DNA from: Pseudomonadales bacterium
GTDB lineage: Bacteria; Pseudomonadota; Gammaproteobacteria; Pseudomonadales; DC-out160
Assembly (NCBI GenBank): GCA_019090455.1
Contig: JAHRWA010000020.1
Coordinates: forward strand, 113,384 to 177,383
DNA length: 64,000 nucleotides
Direction: 5' to 3'
This document shows, piece by piece, positions 34,997 through 43,493 of this stretch; the first letter of the stretch is position 1; each line of letters opens with the position of its first letter. The notes beneath the pieces are model-generated. The model saw only the letters and a list, made by a program, of their open reading frames with translations. It ran no database searches and was not told where the DNA came from. A program made the translations under genes and the position numbers.

Positions 34997-35524
34997 ATGA
35001 AGGAATTTTTAGTCATCTCGACTCTTGGCAGTGACCGACCGGGGATCGCCAACGCCATATCTCAACTGGTGACCGAATCGCACTGCAACATTGATGATAG
35101 CAGAATGACAGTGCTGGGCGGTGAATTCGCGGTACTAATGCTCGTGTCTGGCGCCAAAGAAAACATTGATGCGCTCGACCACAATCTCCTGGCAACTGCA
35201 AATGCACTTGAGCTCACTACTCTCACAAAGCGCACAAATACTAGAACCGCAGAATATACCGAACGACCTTATACCGTCCAGGTCGTCGCTCTTGATAACC
35301 AGGGTATCATTCATGAGATTGCCAGCTTCTTTAGCAAGCAAGGCATCAACATTGAGAATATGGATACCGAAACATACGCAGCTCCTCACACAGGGTCTCC
35401 TATGTTCTCACTTTCAATGACTGTTAATCTTTCGGAAAATATTCAGATATCTCTTTTGCGAGAGGAGTTCATCACTTTTTGCGATGATCGAAATTTGGAT
35501 TCAAGCATTGAACCCTTGAAATAG
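34997..35524 (+). CDS. gcvR: Glycine cleavage system transcriptional repressor family protein (double ACT)
   Basis: 175 aa with two ACT domains: residues ~4-80 (FLVISTLGSDRPGIANAIS) and ~92-170 (YTVQVVALDNQGIIHEIASFFSKQGINIENMD). In E. coli GcvR binds GcvA when glycine is low and represses gcvTHP. The start is ATG 34997, with AAAGG 9 nt upstream; a TTG one codon earlier is less likely. It is divergent from dapA and followed by bcp, as in E. coli. Confidence 0.92.
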   Translation: MKEFLVISTLGSDRPGIANAISQLVTESHCNIDDSRMTVLGGEFAVLMLVSGAKENIDALDHNLLATANALELTTLTKRTNTRTAEYTERPYTVQVVALDNQGIIHEIASFFSKQGINIENMDTETYAAPHTGSPMFSLSMTVNLSENIQISLLREEFITFCDDRNLDSSIEPLK

Positions 35525-35603
35525 AATCATAATTTGCATTAGACATTTTGAATAAAATCTAGTAAAAATCTGGCTAAGAGGGTCAGTAAAACGGAGACAT
35601 TAT

Positions 35604-36071
35604 ATGAATAAGGTAGCATTGGATAAAGCAGTGCCTGAATTTAAAACACAGGCAACAAGCAACAAGGATATACACCTCTCTGCCATGATCGGCTATAACA
35701 TCGTTCTCTATTTCTATCCAAAAGATAATACTCTTGGCTGCACGCGAGAAGGCGAGGAATTTCAGCAGCTATATAATGAATTCAAAGAAACAAAGACCTG
35801 CATACTGGGGGTATCTAGAGATTCATTAGAATCACATGAAGACTTTAAAACAGAAAAAGGTTTTTCTTTTGAGCTAATTTCCGACAGTGACGAATCCCTT
35901 TGCGACCTCTTTGATGTAATCAAATTAAAGAACATGTACGGCCGTGAAGTATTAGGAATAGAACGAAGCACATTTCTCATTAATAGCGAAGGAATATTGA
36001 AACAAGAATGGAGAAAGGTGAAAGTTGAGGGACATGCGGAAGAAGTTCTAAACACGGTTAAAAACCTATAA
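35604..36071 (+). CDS. bcp: Peroxiredoxin, Bcp/PrxQ family
   Basis: 155 aa; reduces hydroperoxides in the cytoplasm. The thioredoxin-like peroxiredoxin fold is seen in VLYFYPKDNTLGCTREGEEF with peroxidatic Cys46. The family motif normally reads P-x3-T-P-G-C; here the second proline is Leu. The resolving Cys expected five residues after Cys46 is replaced by Glu51. Cys66 and Cys100 remain as alternatives, or the enzyme works as a 1-Cys type. GGAG precedes ATG 35604. It follows gcvR by 79 bp. Confidence 0.94.
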   Translation: MNKVALDKAVPEFKTQATSNKDIHLSAMIGYNIVLYFYPKDNTLGCTREGEEFQQLYNEFKETKTCILGVSRDSLESHEDFKTEKGFSFELISDSDESLCDLFDVIKLKNMYGREVLGIERSTFLINSEGILKQEWRKVKVEGHAEEVLNTVKNL

Positions 36072-36090
36072 TACTATTCAACAATTTGAT

Positions 36091-37170
36091 TTACTCTCCT
36101 GCCATTTCCACTATAGCGTGTGTTTTGCTAGGCCACGCAGTAAATACCGCCTTCACCAAAGTCGCAAGCGGAATGGCAAAAAACACACCCCACATCCCCC
36201 AAAGCCCCCCAAATATCAATACAGAAACAATGATTGCTACCGGATGTATTTTTACCGCCTCAGAAAACAACAACGGCACAAGCACATTGCCATCCAGCGC
36301 TTGAATGATGCCATACACCACCATTAGCGTTAAAAACTGTGACTCCATACCAAATTGGAAATATCCCATTAACGCCACTGGAATGGTAACCATTGCAGCA
36401 CCAATATAAGGAATGACAACGGACAACCCCACTAACAACCCCAACAGCGCCGGGTATTTCACTCCAAGAATAACCAATGCGATGTAGGTAGTCCCTCCCA
36501 CAATAATTATCTCTATCACCTTCCCACGGACATAGTTTGAAATTTGCTCATTCATTTCTTCCCAAACTTTATTCATAACGGGTCGACTTTCTGGCAATAA
36601 ACTCACAAAGCTATCCACTAACAGCTGCTTATCTTTTAAAAAAAAGAAAACTAGAACCGGTACGAGAACAAGAAAGATCAGGAAAGCCATCAAATTTGGT
36701 AAATTTGAAAATGAGAACGATAGTATGGTCTGACCCATTTGACCTAAACCTGAGCGAATCAATTCGATCCATTCACGGGCCTGCAATTCTGTAACCAACT
36801 CCGGGTAGCGCGCAGGCAACACCTCAATTAAACGCTGGCCTTCTGCGATAATTCGAGGTAATTGCTCATCCAGCATACTGGTCAACTGGATCCAAGTCAG
36901 CGGCATCAGAATAAACAGAAACGAACCCAGAAAACCGATAAAAATCGTATAAACAAACAATATAGCGGGCAATTCACCAATATTCTTTTTTCTTAAACCA
37001 TTCACCATCCCTTGCATAAGGTACGCCAATATAATGGCAGCGAAAACCGGCGTTAAAACCTGGCCCATCGTCATAATAATAACGAAAGAAGAAACCAATA
37101 AGATAAAGAGAACGATTGCCTCATTATCTGAAAAGTAACGTTGGTACCAATTTTTAACAAATGTCAGCAT
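36091..37170 (-). CDS. perM: PerM/AI-2E family membrane permease
   Basis: 359 aa from ATG 37170 (MLTFVKNWYQRYFSDNEAIV). The frame opens further upstream but overlaps the preceding gene. About seven to eight hydrophobic segments are visible, with the typical PerM arrangement: two N-terminal helices, the long amphipathic region (TSMLDEQLPRIIAEGQRLIEVLP), then paired helices. Known signatures are VPVLVFFFLKDK, ISNYVRGKVIEIIIVG and GLSVVIPYIGAAMV. Substrate unknown. It sits 11 bp after the TusA-like gene and divergent from bepA, the usual gammaproteobacterial arrangement. Confidence 0.92.
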   Translation of the reverse strand: MLTFVKNWYQRYFSDNEAIVLFILLVSSFVIIMTMGQVLTPVFAAIILAYLMQGMVNGLRKKNIGELPAILFVYTIFIGFLGSFLFILMPLTWIQLTSMLDEQLPRIIAEGQRLIEVLPARYPELVTELQAREWIELIRSGLGQMGQTILSFSFSNLPNLMAFLIFLVLVPVLVFFFLKDKQLLVDSFVSLLPESRPVMNKVWEEMNEQISNYVRGKVIEIIIVGGTTYIALVILGVKYPALLGLLVGLSVVIPYIGAAMVTIPVALMGYFQFGMESQFLTLMVVYGIIQALDGNVLVPLLFSEAVKIHPVAIIVSVLIFGGLWGMWGVFFAIPLATLVKAVFTAWPSKTHAIVEMAGE

Positions 37171-37181
37171 GACGCATGCTC

Positions 37182-37439
37182 TCAACAACCCTTTTCCAAC
37201 CAAAACCGATATTCACAATCGGTACCCATTTCGCTCACTTGCTCCAGATACAATATCTTATGGCCAGCTTGCTCACTAAAAGAATAAAAATCTCTCTCTG
37301 AACCACTATCAGTTGTAATTACATGAATCACTTCTCCAACAAGCATAGCATTCAGAACCTGCTTCATTTTAAGAAGTGGCAACGGGCAATTTAGACCTCT
37401 AACATCTAAAAACTGATCATAAACAAGTTCACTGCTCAT
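37182..37439 (-). CDS. TusA/SirA-family sulfur carrier protein
   Basis: 85 aa. The family motif LDVRGLNCPLPLLKMKQVLN contains the catalytic Cys18 in the CPxP signature. TusA-like proteins carry persulfide sulfur for tRNA thiolation or molybdenum cofactor synthesis; which role applies here is unknown. Being next to perM, it is probably the YedF/TusA paralogue found there and not necessarily the orthologue of E. coli tusA. It ends 11 bp before perM, suggesting an operon. Confidence 0.88.
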   Translation of the reverse strand: MSSELVYDQFLDVRGLNCPLPLLKMKQVLNAMLVGEVIHVITTDSGSERDFYSFSEQAGHKILYLEQVSEMGTDCEYRFWLEKGC

Positions 37440-37843
37440 GCTAATATCTCAACATTGTAAGGAAGTAGATATATAAAATGAAACACTGGAAATAGATCAA
37501 TCACTATTAACCAACCTTCACCAATTTCATATAGACTTCATTGAGTTAGCAATAATACACACGCAAGATAAACAATGCCATCAAGCTTCTCGTCATAACT
37601 AAACCAGATAAGCAGAACAGATGTGACCTTTTCCAGCCCTATTTTCACTGCTAATGTGAAAGGTATGAACTAAAAAAGAGGCTAAACACAGGGAACAAAA
37701 ATAATAGATGCGTATCTATCAATACGGTTTCATAAAGATAATTAAACTTGCTCCCTATAGAAGAAAATCTCGTCCAATAAACCAACAACAATGGGGCTAT
37801 AATACAGGTTTACAAATGGATACCTCTAGCTAACGGTTAACTG
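37440..37843. promoter_or_regulatory. Divergent intergenic region tusA-like / bepA
   Basis: 404 bp, A+T-rich, with no credible ORF and no repeat or strong hairpin that I can support. It presumably holds promoters in both directions. Confidence 0.45.
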
Positions 37844-39385
37844 ATGTATAAAAAGGCCTCAATCAAAGTGCAAATTTCATCAATGTTAAACACCAATACC
37901 AGTGAGTTTTTCTGCTGGCTCAGCAGACTAAAAGTAATCACTGTCGTAATAATATTTATAGGTATTTTCAGCACAATTACAATGGCAGAAACCTCAAATG
38001 AATTACCTCTATTGGGGGATACTGCCTCTGCGGTAGTCAGTCCTGAGCAGGAATTTGTCGTTGGCCGAGCGTGGTTGCGAGACCTGCGATCCAAGGCCCC
38101 AATTATCAATGATCCACTGTTAAATAATTACCTGAAATCTCTAATTTACCGACTTGCAGCACAAAGCGAATTAAGAAAGCCAAATTTGGAAATCGTTATC
38201 ATCAATAGCTCGTCCATTAATGCTTTCGCTGTACCTGGGGGAATTATCGGCGTAAATGCAGGGTTATTTTTGAATGCGGATACCGAAGGTGAAATAGGAG
38301 CCGTTCTTGCTCATGAGTTAGCCCACTTAAGCCAGCGACATTTTGCCAGATCAGTAGAACGCGCAAAACGAACTCAGTGGGCAACTATGGCAGCCATGCT
38401 CGCCAGTGTCGCCATAATAGCGACCACAGGTGGCAGTGACCCTGGATTGGCGGCTTTAGCCACAACGCAGGCTCTGGCCATACAATCCCAACTGCACTTT
38501 AGCCGCAGCAACGAGAGGGAAGCGGACCGGATCGGAATGCAAACATTGGTCAGAGCCAATATTGACCCTCTCGCAATGCCTCGTTTCTTCGAGAAACTCA
38601 ACAAAGCAACCCAATACTTAGGAGATCAACCTCCTGAATTTTTGCTAACGCATCCAGTAACCGAAAGTCGTATTGCTGACTCAGAAGCAAGAGCCAGCCG
38701 TTTGCCTCAGACAAGATATAGAGAATCGCTGGAATACCAGCTAATGCGAGCGCGCACATTATCAGCGTTCAGCATGAACCCTCACGCATCGATAAAAACA
38801 TTTAAAGCGCAAATGAATAACAATGACAGCAGCAAGAACAAAAGCATTTATAACAAAGCCGCTCGCTATGGATTGGTGCGTTCCTATTTGAAAGCTAACA
38901 AATATGAAGAAGCTCTTAATACCTTGAGTCTGTTAAGAAATAACGACCCAACCCTAATCACTTTCATTGTCACTGAAGCGGAAATATATCTGGAAGATGA
39001 TAAACATGAAAAAGCCATCGAATTACTTGAAAATAGCTTGGAGATAAATCCGGAAAATTACCCTCTAACAATATACTACGCTCGGGCGCTCATTGAGAAT
39101 GGACAGCACCAATTAGCAATTCCCCCTCTAGAAATGCAGACGATCAAAACACAGGATAACCCCTATATTTGGCAACTTCTAATCGAGGCTTATGGCGGAG
39201 TTCACAATATTATTAATGTTCATCGAGCTCGAGCTGAGGTGCAATATCTTCACAATCGCAATCAACAAGCAATTGAGCAACTGGAATACGCACTCTTATT
39301 AACAAAAGAAAACTTTCAATTATCAGAAAAGATTCAAAGTCGCATCGACTATATCAATGCCCACAGCAAAGACCTTCAAATATAA
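37844..39385 (+). CDS. bepA: BepA-type periplasmic M48 metalloprotease/chaperone with TPR domain
   Basis: 513 aa. BepA degrades or helps mature LptD and other outer membrane proteins at the BAM complex. A hydrophobic export signal is near residues 27-47 (VITVVIIFIGIFSTITMAE). The zinc motif HELAH (from ~residue 157) and the downstream NEREADRIG glutamate (~224) are intact. The C-terminal ~200 residues are TPR-like (ALNTLSLLRNNDPTLITF, EKAIELLENSLEINPENYP, QAIEQLEYALLLTKENF). The start is uncertain: ATG 37844 has a weak ribosome binding site, and a second Met is at codon 14. It lies opposite perM as in other gammaproteobacteria. Confidence 0.93.
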   Translation: MYKKASIKVQISSMLNTNTSEFFCWLSRLKVITVVIIFIGIFSTITMAETSNELPLLGDTASAVVSPEQEFVVGRAWLRDLRSKAPIINDPLLNNYLKSLIYRLAAQSELRKPNLEIVIINSSSINAFAVPGGIIGVNAGLFLNADTEGEIGAVLAHELAHLSQRHFARSVERAKRTQWATMAAMLASVAIIATTGGSDPGLAALATTQALAIQSQLHFSRSNEREADRIGMQTLVRANIDPLAMPRFFEKLNKATQYLGDQPPEFLLTHPVTESRIADSEARASRLPQTRYRESLEYQLMRARTLSAFSMNPHASIKTFKAQMNNNDSSKNKSIYNKAARYGLVRSYLKANKYEEALNTLSLLRNNDPTLITFIVTEAEIYLEDDKHEKAIELLENSLEINPENYPLTIYYARALIENGQHQLAIPPLEMQTIKTQDNPYIWQLLIEAYGGVHNIINVHRARAEVQYLHNRNQQAIEQLEYALLLTKENFQLSEKIQSRIDYINAHSKDLQI

Positions 39386-39406
39386 ATAGCGATATAGTAC
39401 TTATCC

Positions 39407-40447
39407 TTACGACACGCTCAGTTTATTGAAATCAAGCATACGCTGTAAAGGAATCACAGCTTGTCGACCCACTTCAAAATCAACTAATACTTCATTATCC
39501 TTTGCTCGCAACACATCAGCCAGACTTTTCAACTCATTCATACCCATCCAAGGACACTGCGCACAACTTCTACAGCTCGCTCCATTCCCCGCTGTTGGTG
39601 CTTCGACAAAAGACTTATCGGGGCATGCCTGTTGCATTTTATAAAAAATCCCGCGATCCGTTGCCACTATAAATGTGTCATTTGACATTGACTGAGCAGC
39701 TTGAATTATCTGAGAGGTGGAGCCAACGACATCTGCGATATCAATGACAGACAGAGGTGATTCAGGATGGACCAAAATACCTGCATCAGGATAGACCTTC
39801 TTCATATCTAAGAGAGCTTGCGCTTTAAACTCCTCATGAACAATACAAGAAGCATCCCATAGAAGCATATCTGCCCCGGTTTCTTTTTGTATGTACCTAC
39901 CTAAATGTTTATCAGGCCCCCAAATGATTTTTTGATCTTTACTTCCTATATATTCCACTACATCCAAAGCGATACTAGAGGTAACAACCCAGTCCGAACG
40001 CGCTTTTACCGCAGCAGAGGTATTTGCATATACAACCACAGTACGATCAGGGTGCTCATCGCAAAAGGCGGAGAACTCATCAGCAGGGCAACCTATATCT
40101 AGGGAGCAAGTGGCTTCAAGTGTCGGCATCAAAACTCTTTTTCCTGGAGTTAATATTTTTGCTGTTTCACCCATGAATTTTACACCGGCAACAACCACTG
40201 TACTCGCAGTATGCTCCCGCCCAAAACGTGCCATTTCCAAGGAATCTGATACACATCCACCAGACTCCTCAGCCAACATCTGTATTTCAGGCGATGTATA
40301 GTAATGAGCAACTAGAACAGCATCTTCTTGATTTAAAAGTATTTTTATTTCCTCGAAGTATGCCTCTTTATCAATTTCACTCAATTCATCTTGAGAATGT
40401 AGTTGATTTAAGTGATCTTTCACAATATCGCCCGCACTAGCGTTCAT
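39407..40447 (-). CDS. nadA: Quinolinate synthase
   Basis: Condenses iminoaspartate with dihydroxyacetone phosphate in NAD synthesis; contains a 4Fe-4S cluster. 346 aa from ATG 40447 ([14 protein letters not shown]); a GTG four codons earlier overlaps the likely ribosome binding site. Motifs are [67 protein letters not shown] and [14 protein letters not shown] (cluster ligands). Convergent with bepA across 21 bp. Confidence 0.96.
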   Translation of the reverse strand: MNASAGDIVKDHLNQLHSQDELSEIDKEAYFEEIKILLNQEDAVLVAHYYTSPEIQMLAEESGGCVSDSLEMARFGREHTASTVVVAGVKFMGETAKILTPGKRVLMPTLEATCSLDIGCPADEFSAFCDEHPDRTVVVYANTSAAVKARSDWVVTSSIALDVVEYIGSKDQKIIWGPDKHLGRYIQKETGADMLLWDASCIVHEEFKAQALLDMKKVYPDAGILVHPESPLSVIDIADVVGSTSQIIQAAQSMSNDTFIVATDRGIFYKMQQACPDKSFVEAPTAGNGASCRSCAQCPWMGMNELKSLADVLRAKDNEVLVDFEVGRQAVIPLQRMLDFNKLSVS

Positions 40448-40587
40448 AGCTATATTCACTCTCTTACAAATTGAATCAAACTGTATTTTGGGATGGAATC
40501 AAATACTACCACAGTCATGAATTAAAATTCACGTGTCATCCGATCCCTGGTGGCAACTAAAATAGAGGAGCCATTTTAAAATCAGAA

Positions 40588-41643
40588 CTATCTCAAAGAC
40601 TCATTAATGGATTTCAACTTGTCAGATTCAGGACACAATTGATTTTTATTCAACTGATTTAGTGGCTTCGATGATGTGTTTAAAACAGAGTGAAGATCAT
40701 TTGCTTCCGTATCCACGTAAAATAACCCCGTTAAAACAGTGCCACTCTGTCGAGCCCTCACCACTTGGTCTAATGCTGCAGCGCGATTCACTGGATTATA
40801 TTCACTTTCTAGCTTTTGAAGCCTCAATTCAGATCCATCATGAGAACGAATAACCTCGGTAGCACCTTCAGGGTAATTGGCCGTAATTTCATTCTTCATG
40901 GGAATAAAATCCGTTTTATTTACCGCACGATTATGCTCTCTAATAAAATCATAGCTTTTGGTCGAGCCAACATGGTCATTAAAGGTGACGCAGGGGGACA
41001 AACAATCAATGAATGCAAATCCAGGATGCATTAAGCCTGCTTTAATCAAAGGAACCAATTGTTCTTTATCACCAGAAAAACTTCTTGCGACAAATGTTGC
41101 ACCCATATCAATCGCTAAACTTACAACATCTATTGGGTTGTATATATTGGTTTCGCCCTTCTTGCTTCTAGAACCAACATCAGCCGTAGCAGAGGATTGC
41201 CCTTTCGTCAGACCATACGCTCCATTATTTTCAATAATATAAAGCATGTTCAGCCGGCGTCGAATTACATGGGCAAACTGTCCTAGTCCAATCGAAGCGC
41301 TATCTCCATCACCCGAGACACCAAGATAAAAAAGGTCTTTGTTTGCTAAATTCGCTCCGGTCGCAATAGAAGGCATTCGTCCATGTACAGAATTAAATCC
41401 GTGAGACTTCCCTAAAAAATATGTGGGCGTTTTTGATGAACAACCAATACCGGAAAGCTTTACAATACGATGCGGCTCGATAGACAATTCAAATACAGCT
41501 TGCATGATTGCACTACTAATAGAATCGTGACCACAGCCAGCACATAGTGTAGACATACCACCCTCGTAATCTCGACGAGTGAAACCGATATCATTTTCTA
41601 CTATGTGTGGATGCCGAAATTGCGGCTTTTTCATGTAAGACAT
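40588..41643 (-). CDS. korB: 2-oxoacid:acceptor oxidoreductase beta subunit (2-oxoglutarate type)
   Basis: 351 aa. The thiamine-diphosphate subunit of a 2-oxoacid:ferredoxin oxidoreductase, which oxidises a 2-oxoacid with CoA and passes electrons to ferredoxin. Visible features are the Fe-S/TPP CAGCGH (from C34), the TPP motif GDGDSASIGLGQ...NNGAYGLTKGQ, IGCSSKTP and LSPCVTFNDH. The IGCSSK and CVTFND forms fit the 2-oxoglutarate subgroup, but substrate is inferred. The start overlaps the korA stop by one base (TAATG), so translation is coupled. Confidence 0.92.
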   Translation of the reverse strand: MSYMKKPQFRHPHIVENDIGFTRRDYEGGMSTLCAGCGHDSISSAIMQAVFELSIEPHRIVKLSGIGCSSKTPTYFLGKSHGFNSVHGRMPSIATGANLANKDLFYLGVSGDGDSASIGLGQFAHVIRRRLNMLYIIENNGAYGLTKGQSSATADVGSRSKKGETNIYNPIDVVSLAIDMGATFVARSFSGDKEQLVPLIKAGLMHPGFAFIDCLSPCVTFNDHVGSTKSYDFIREHNRAVNKTDFIPMKNEITANYPEGATEVIRSHDGSELRLQKLESEYNPVNRAAALDQVVRARQSGTVLTGLFYVDTEANDLHSVLNTSSKPLNQLNKNQLCPESDKLKSINESLR

Positions 41644-43493
41644 TATATTGCCCTCTTCCCCTGACCTAGACTAAAGGGCATCACCTTTGGATCAAGGTAA
41701 TCTTTTATCGCATTGCTAATAAATCTCTCTGTAATAGGTGTACCGTCAAAATGCAAAATAGGTACAAGTTTTGACATATCTACATTTTGTTGGGAGATAA
41801 TTAACTGCCGCATTTGGGCATCACGATTTTGTTCTACGACAAAGATAGTTTTATGCTGCTCAATAAACTCATAAACCTCAGCATGAAGCGGGAAGGATCT
41901 AATCCGCAGGGCATTCAGCGGCAAATCGCCTTCTAGCAGCTCATCCAAGGACTCCCTAAGCGCCGGCTCAGTACTGCCATAATATATAATGCCGTAACTC
42001 GTTTTCTTACCCTCAGTGTAATCAATAATCGGCTTGGGAATATACTTTTTCGAAGTTTCATATTTACGCAATAAGCGCTCTACATTCTCTACATATGCCG
42101 CACCTGATTCCGTATACCTTGCATCACTATCGTGCGAGGTACCCCTGGTAAAATAAGCTCCTTTTGACGAGTGTGCACCGGGATAAGTTCGATAACAAAT
42201 ACCATCACTGTCTACATCACGATATCTACCCCAATTTTCCACCGCATCTAAGCCTGCGGCATCAAGCACCTTTCCGCGATCAAACTCCCTGCTATCATCC
42301 CACTGCAATTCGTCACAACACCAATCATTCATTCCTAAATCAAGATCACTTAGCACAATCACAGGTGTTTGAAGTCGATCAGCCAAATCAAAAGACTGGG
42401 CTGAAAATTCAAAACACTCTGTAGGTGAACTAGGAAATAATAAAATCTGTTTAGTGTCTCCGTGAGACGCAAATGCACATGAAACCACATCCGATTGCTG
42501 CGTACGAGTAGGTAACCCAGTGGAAGGCCCTCCTCGCTGAATGTTAAATAGAACTAACGGTATCTCTGCAAAATACGCTAACCCCAAAAACTCAGACATA
42601 AGCGATATACCTGGGCCACTGGTAGCAGTGAACGCCCTCGCACCACTCCAGTTCGCACCGATAGCCATACCTATCGCTGACAATTCATCTTCCGCCTGAA
42701 CAATAGAAAAAAGCTGCTCCCCGGTACCCTCATCAACTCGAAATTGATCTGCATATTTCGAAAATGCTTCCACTACTGATGTTGATGGTGTAATTGGGTA
42801 CCATCCTACGACAGTAGCACCGCCATACACAGCCCCTAATCCAAGAGCATCGTTCCCTTCCATTAATATTTTATTTGACAGTAAATCTCTTCTTTCAACT
42901 CTAAAGTCAATCGGACCTCCCAATTGATCATGAGCATATTGAAAACCAATATCCAAGGCTTTTTCATTGGGCTTCACTAGCTTTTCTTTACCTTTAAACT
43001 GTTCCTTTATAAGGTTTTTAAATATACCTAGCTCCATATTAAGAAGAGCGCAAAGTGCCCCAACATATACGATATTCTTAAATAAATGTCGCTGGGTAAT
43101 ATTCCCGAATTCATGAAGACAGATATCCATTAGGGGTATCCCCAAAAATGTCACATCATCGCGTAGAACACCTACATCGGTAGGTTTCGTGGAATCATAA
43201 ATCAAATAACCACCCGATTCGACTTCATTCACATCATCAAAAAAAGTTTGGGCATTCATTGCAACAACGATATCAGCTCCACCTCGACGGCCGGTATATC
43301 CCTTTTCACTGACTCTCACTTCGTACCAAGTAGGCAAGCCCTGAATATTAGACGGAAATATATTCCGCGGGCTTACCGGAACACCACTTCGAAAAACAGC
43401 CTTGGCAAATAGATGGTTAGCACTTGCCGACCCACTACCATTTACGTTGGCAAACTTAACAACAAAATCATTAACTACACTTTCACTATGCAT
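41643..43493 (-). CDS. korA: 2-oxoacid:acceptor oxidoreductase, fused gamma-alpha subunit
   Basis: 616 aa. The N-terminal ~180 residues are the gamma domain (VNGSGSASANHLFAKAVFRSG, RRGGADIVVAMNAQTF). The rest is the alpha domain, with GNDALGLGAVYGG, the substrate-site YPITPST (~233-239), QAEDELSAIGMAIGANW, TATSGPGISLMSE and RGGPSTGLPTRTQQSD. It forms the working enzyme with KorB. Its first 19 nt overlap the end of the upstream flavoprotein gene, so the three genes form a tight operon. Confidence 0.93.
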   Translation of the reverse strand: MHSESVVNDFVVKFANVNGSGSASANHLFAKAVFRSGVPVSPRNIFPSNIQGLPTWYEVRVSEKGYTGRRGGADIVVAMNAQTFFDDVNEVESGGYLIYDSTKPTDVGVLRDDVTFLGIPLMDICLHEFGNITQRHLFKNIVYVGALCALLNMELGIFKNLIKEQFKGKEKLVKPNEKALDIGFQYAHDQLGGPIDFRVERRDLLSNKILMEGNDALGLGAVYGGATVVGWYPITPSTSVVEAFSKYADQFRVDEGTGEQLFSIVQAEDELSAIGMAIGANWSGARAFTATSGPGISLMSEFLGLAYFAEIPLVLFNIQRGGPSTGLPTRTQQSDVVSCAFASHGDTKQILLFPSSPTECFEFSAQSFDLADRLQTPVIVLSDLDLGMNDWCCDELQWDDSREFDRGKVLDAAGLDAVENWGRYRDVDSDGICYRTYPGAHSSKGAYFTRGTSHDSDARYTESGAAYVENVERLLRKYETSKKYIPKPIIDYTEGKKTSYGIIYYGSTEPALRESLDELLEGDLPLNALRIRSFPLHAEVYEFIEQHKTIFVVEQNRDAQMRQLIISQQNVDMSKLVPILHFDGTPITERFISNAIKDYLDPKVMPFSLGQGKRAI

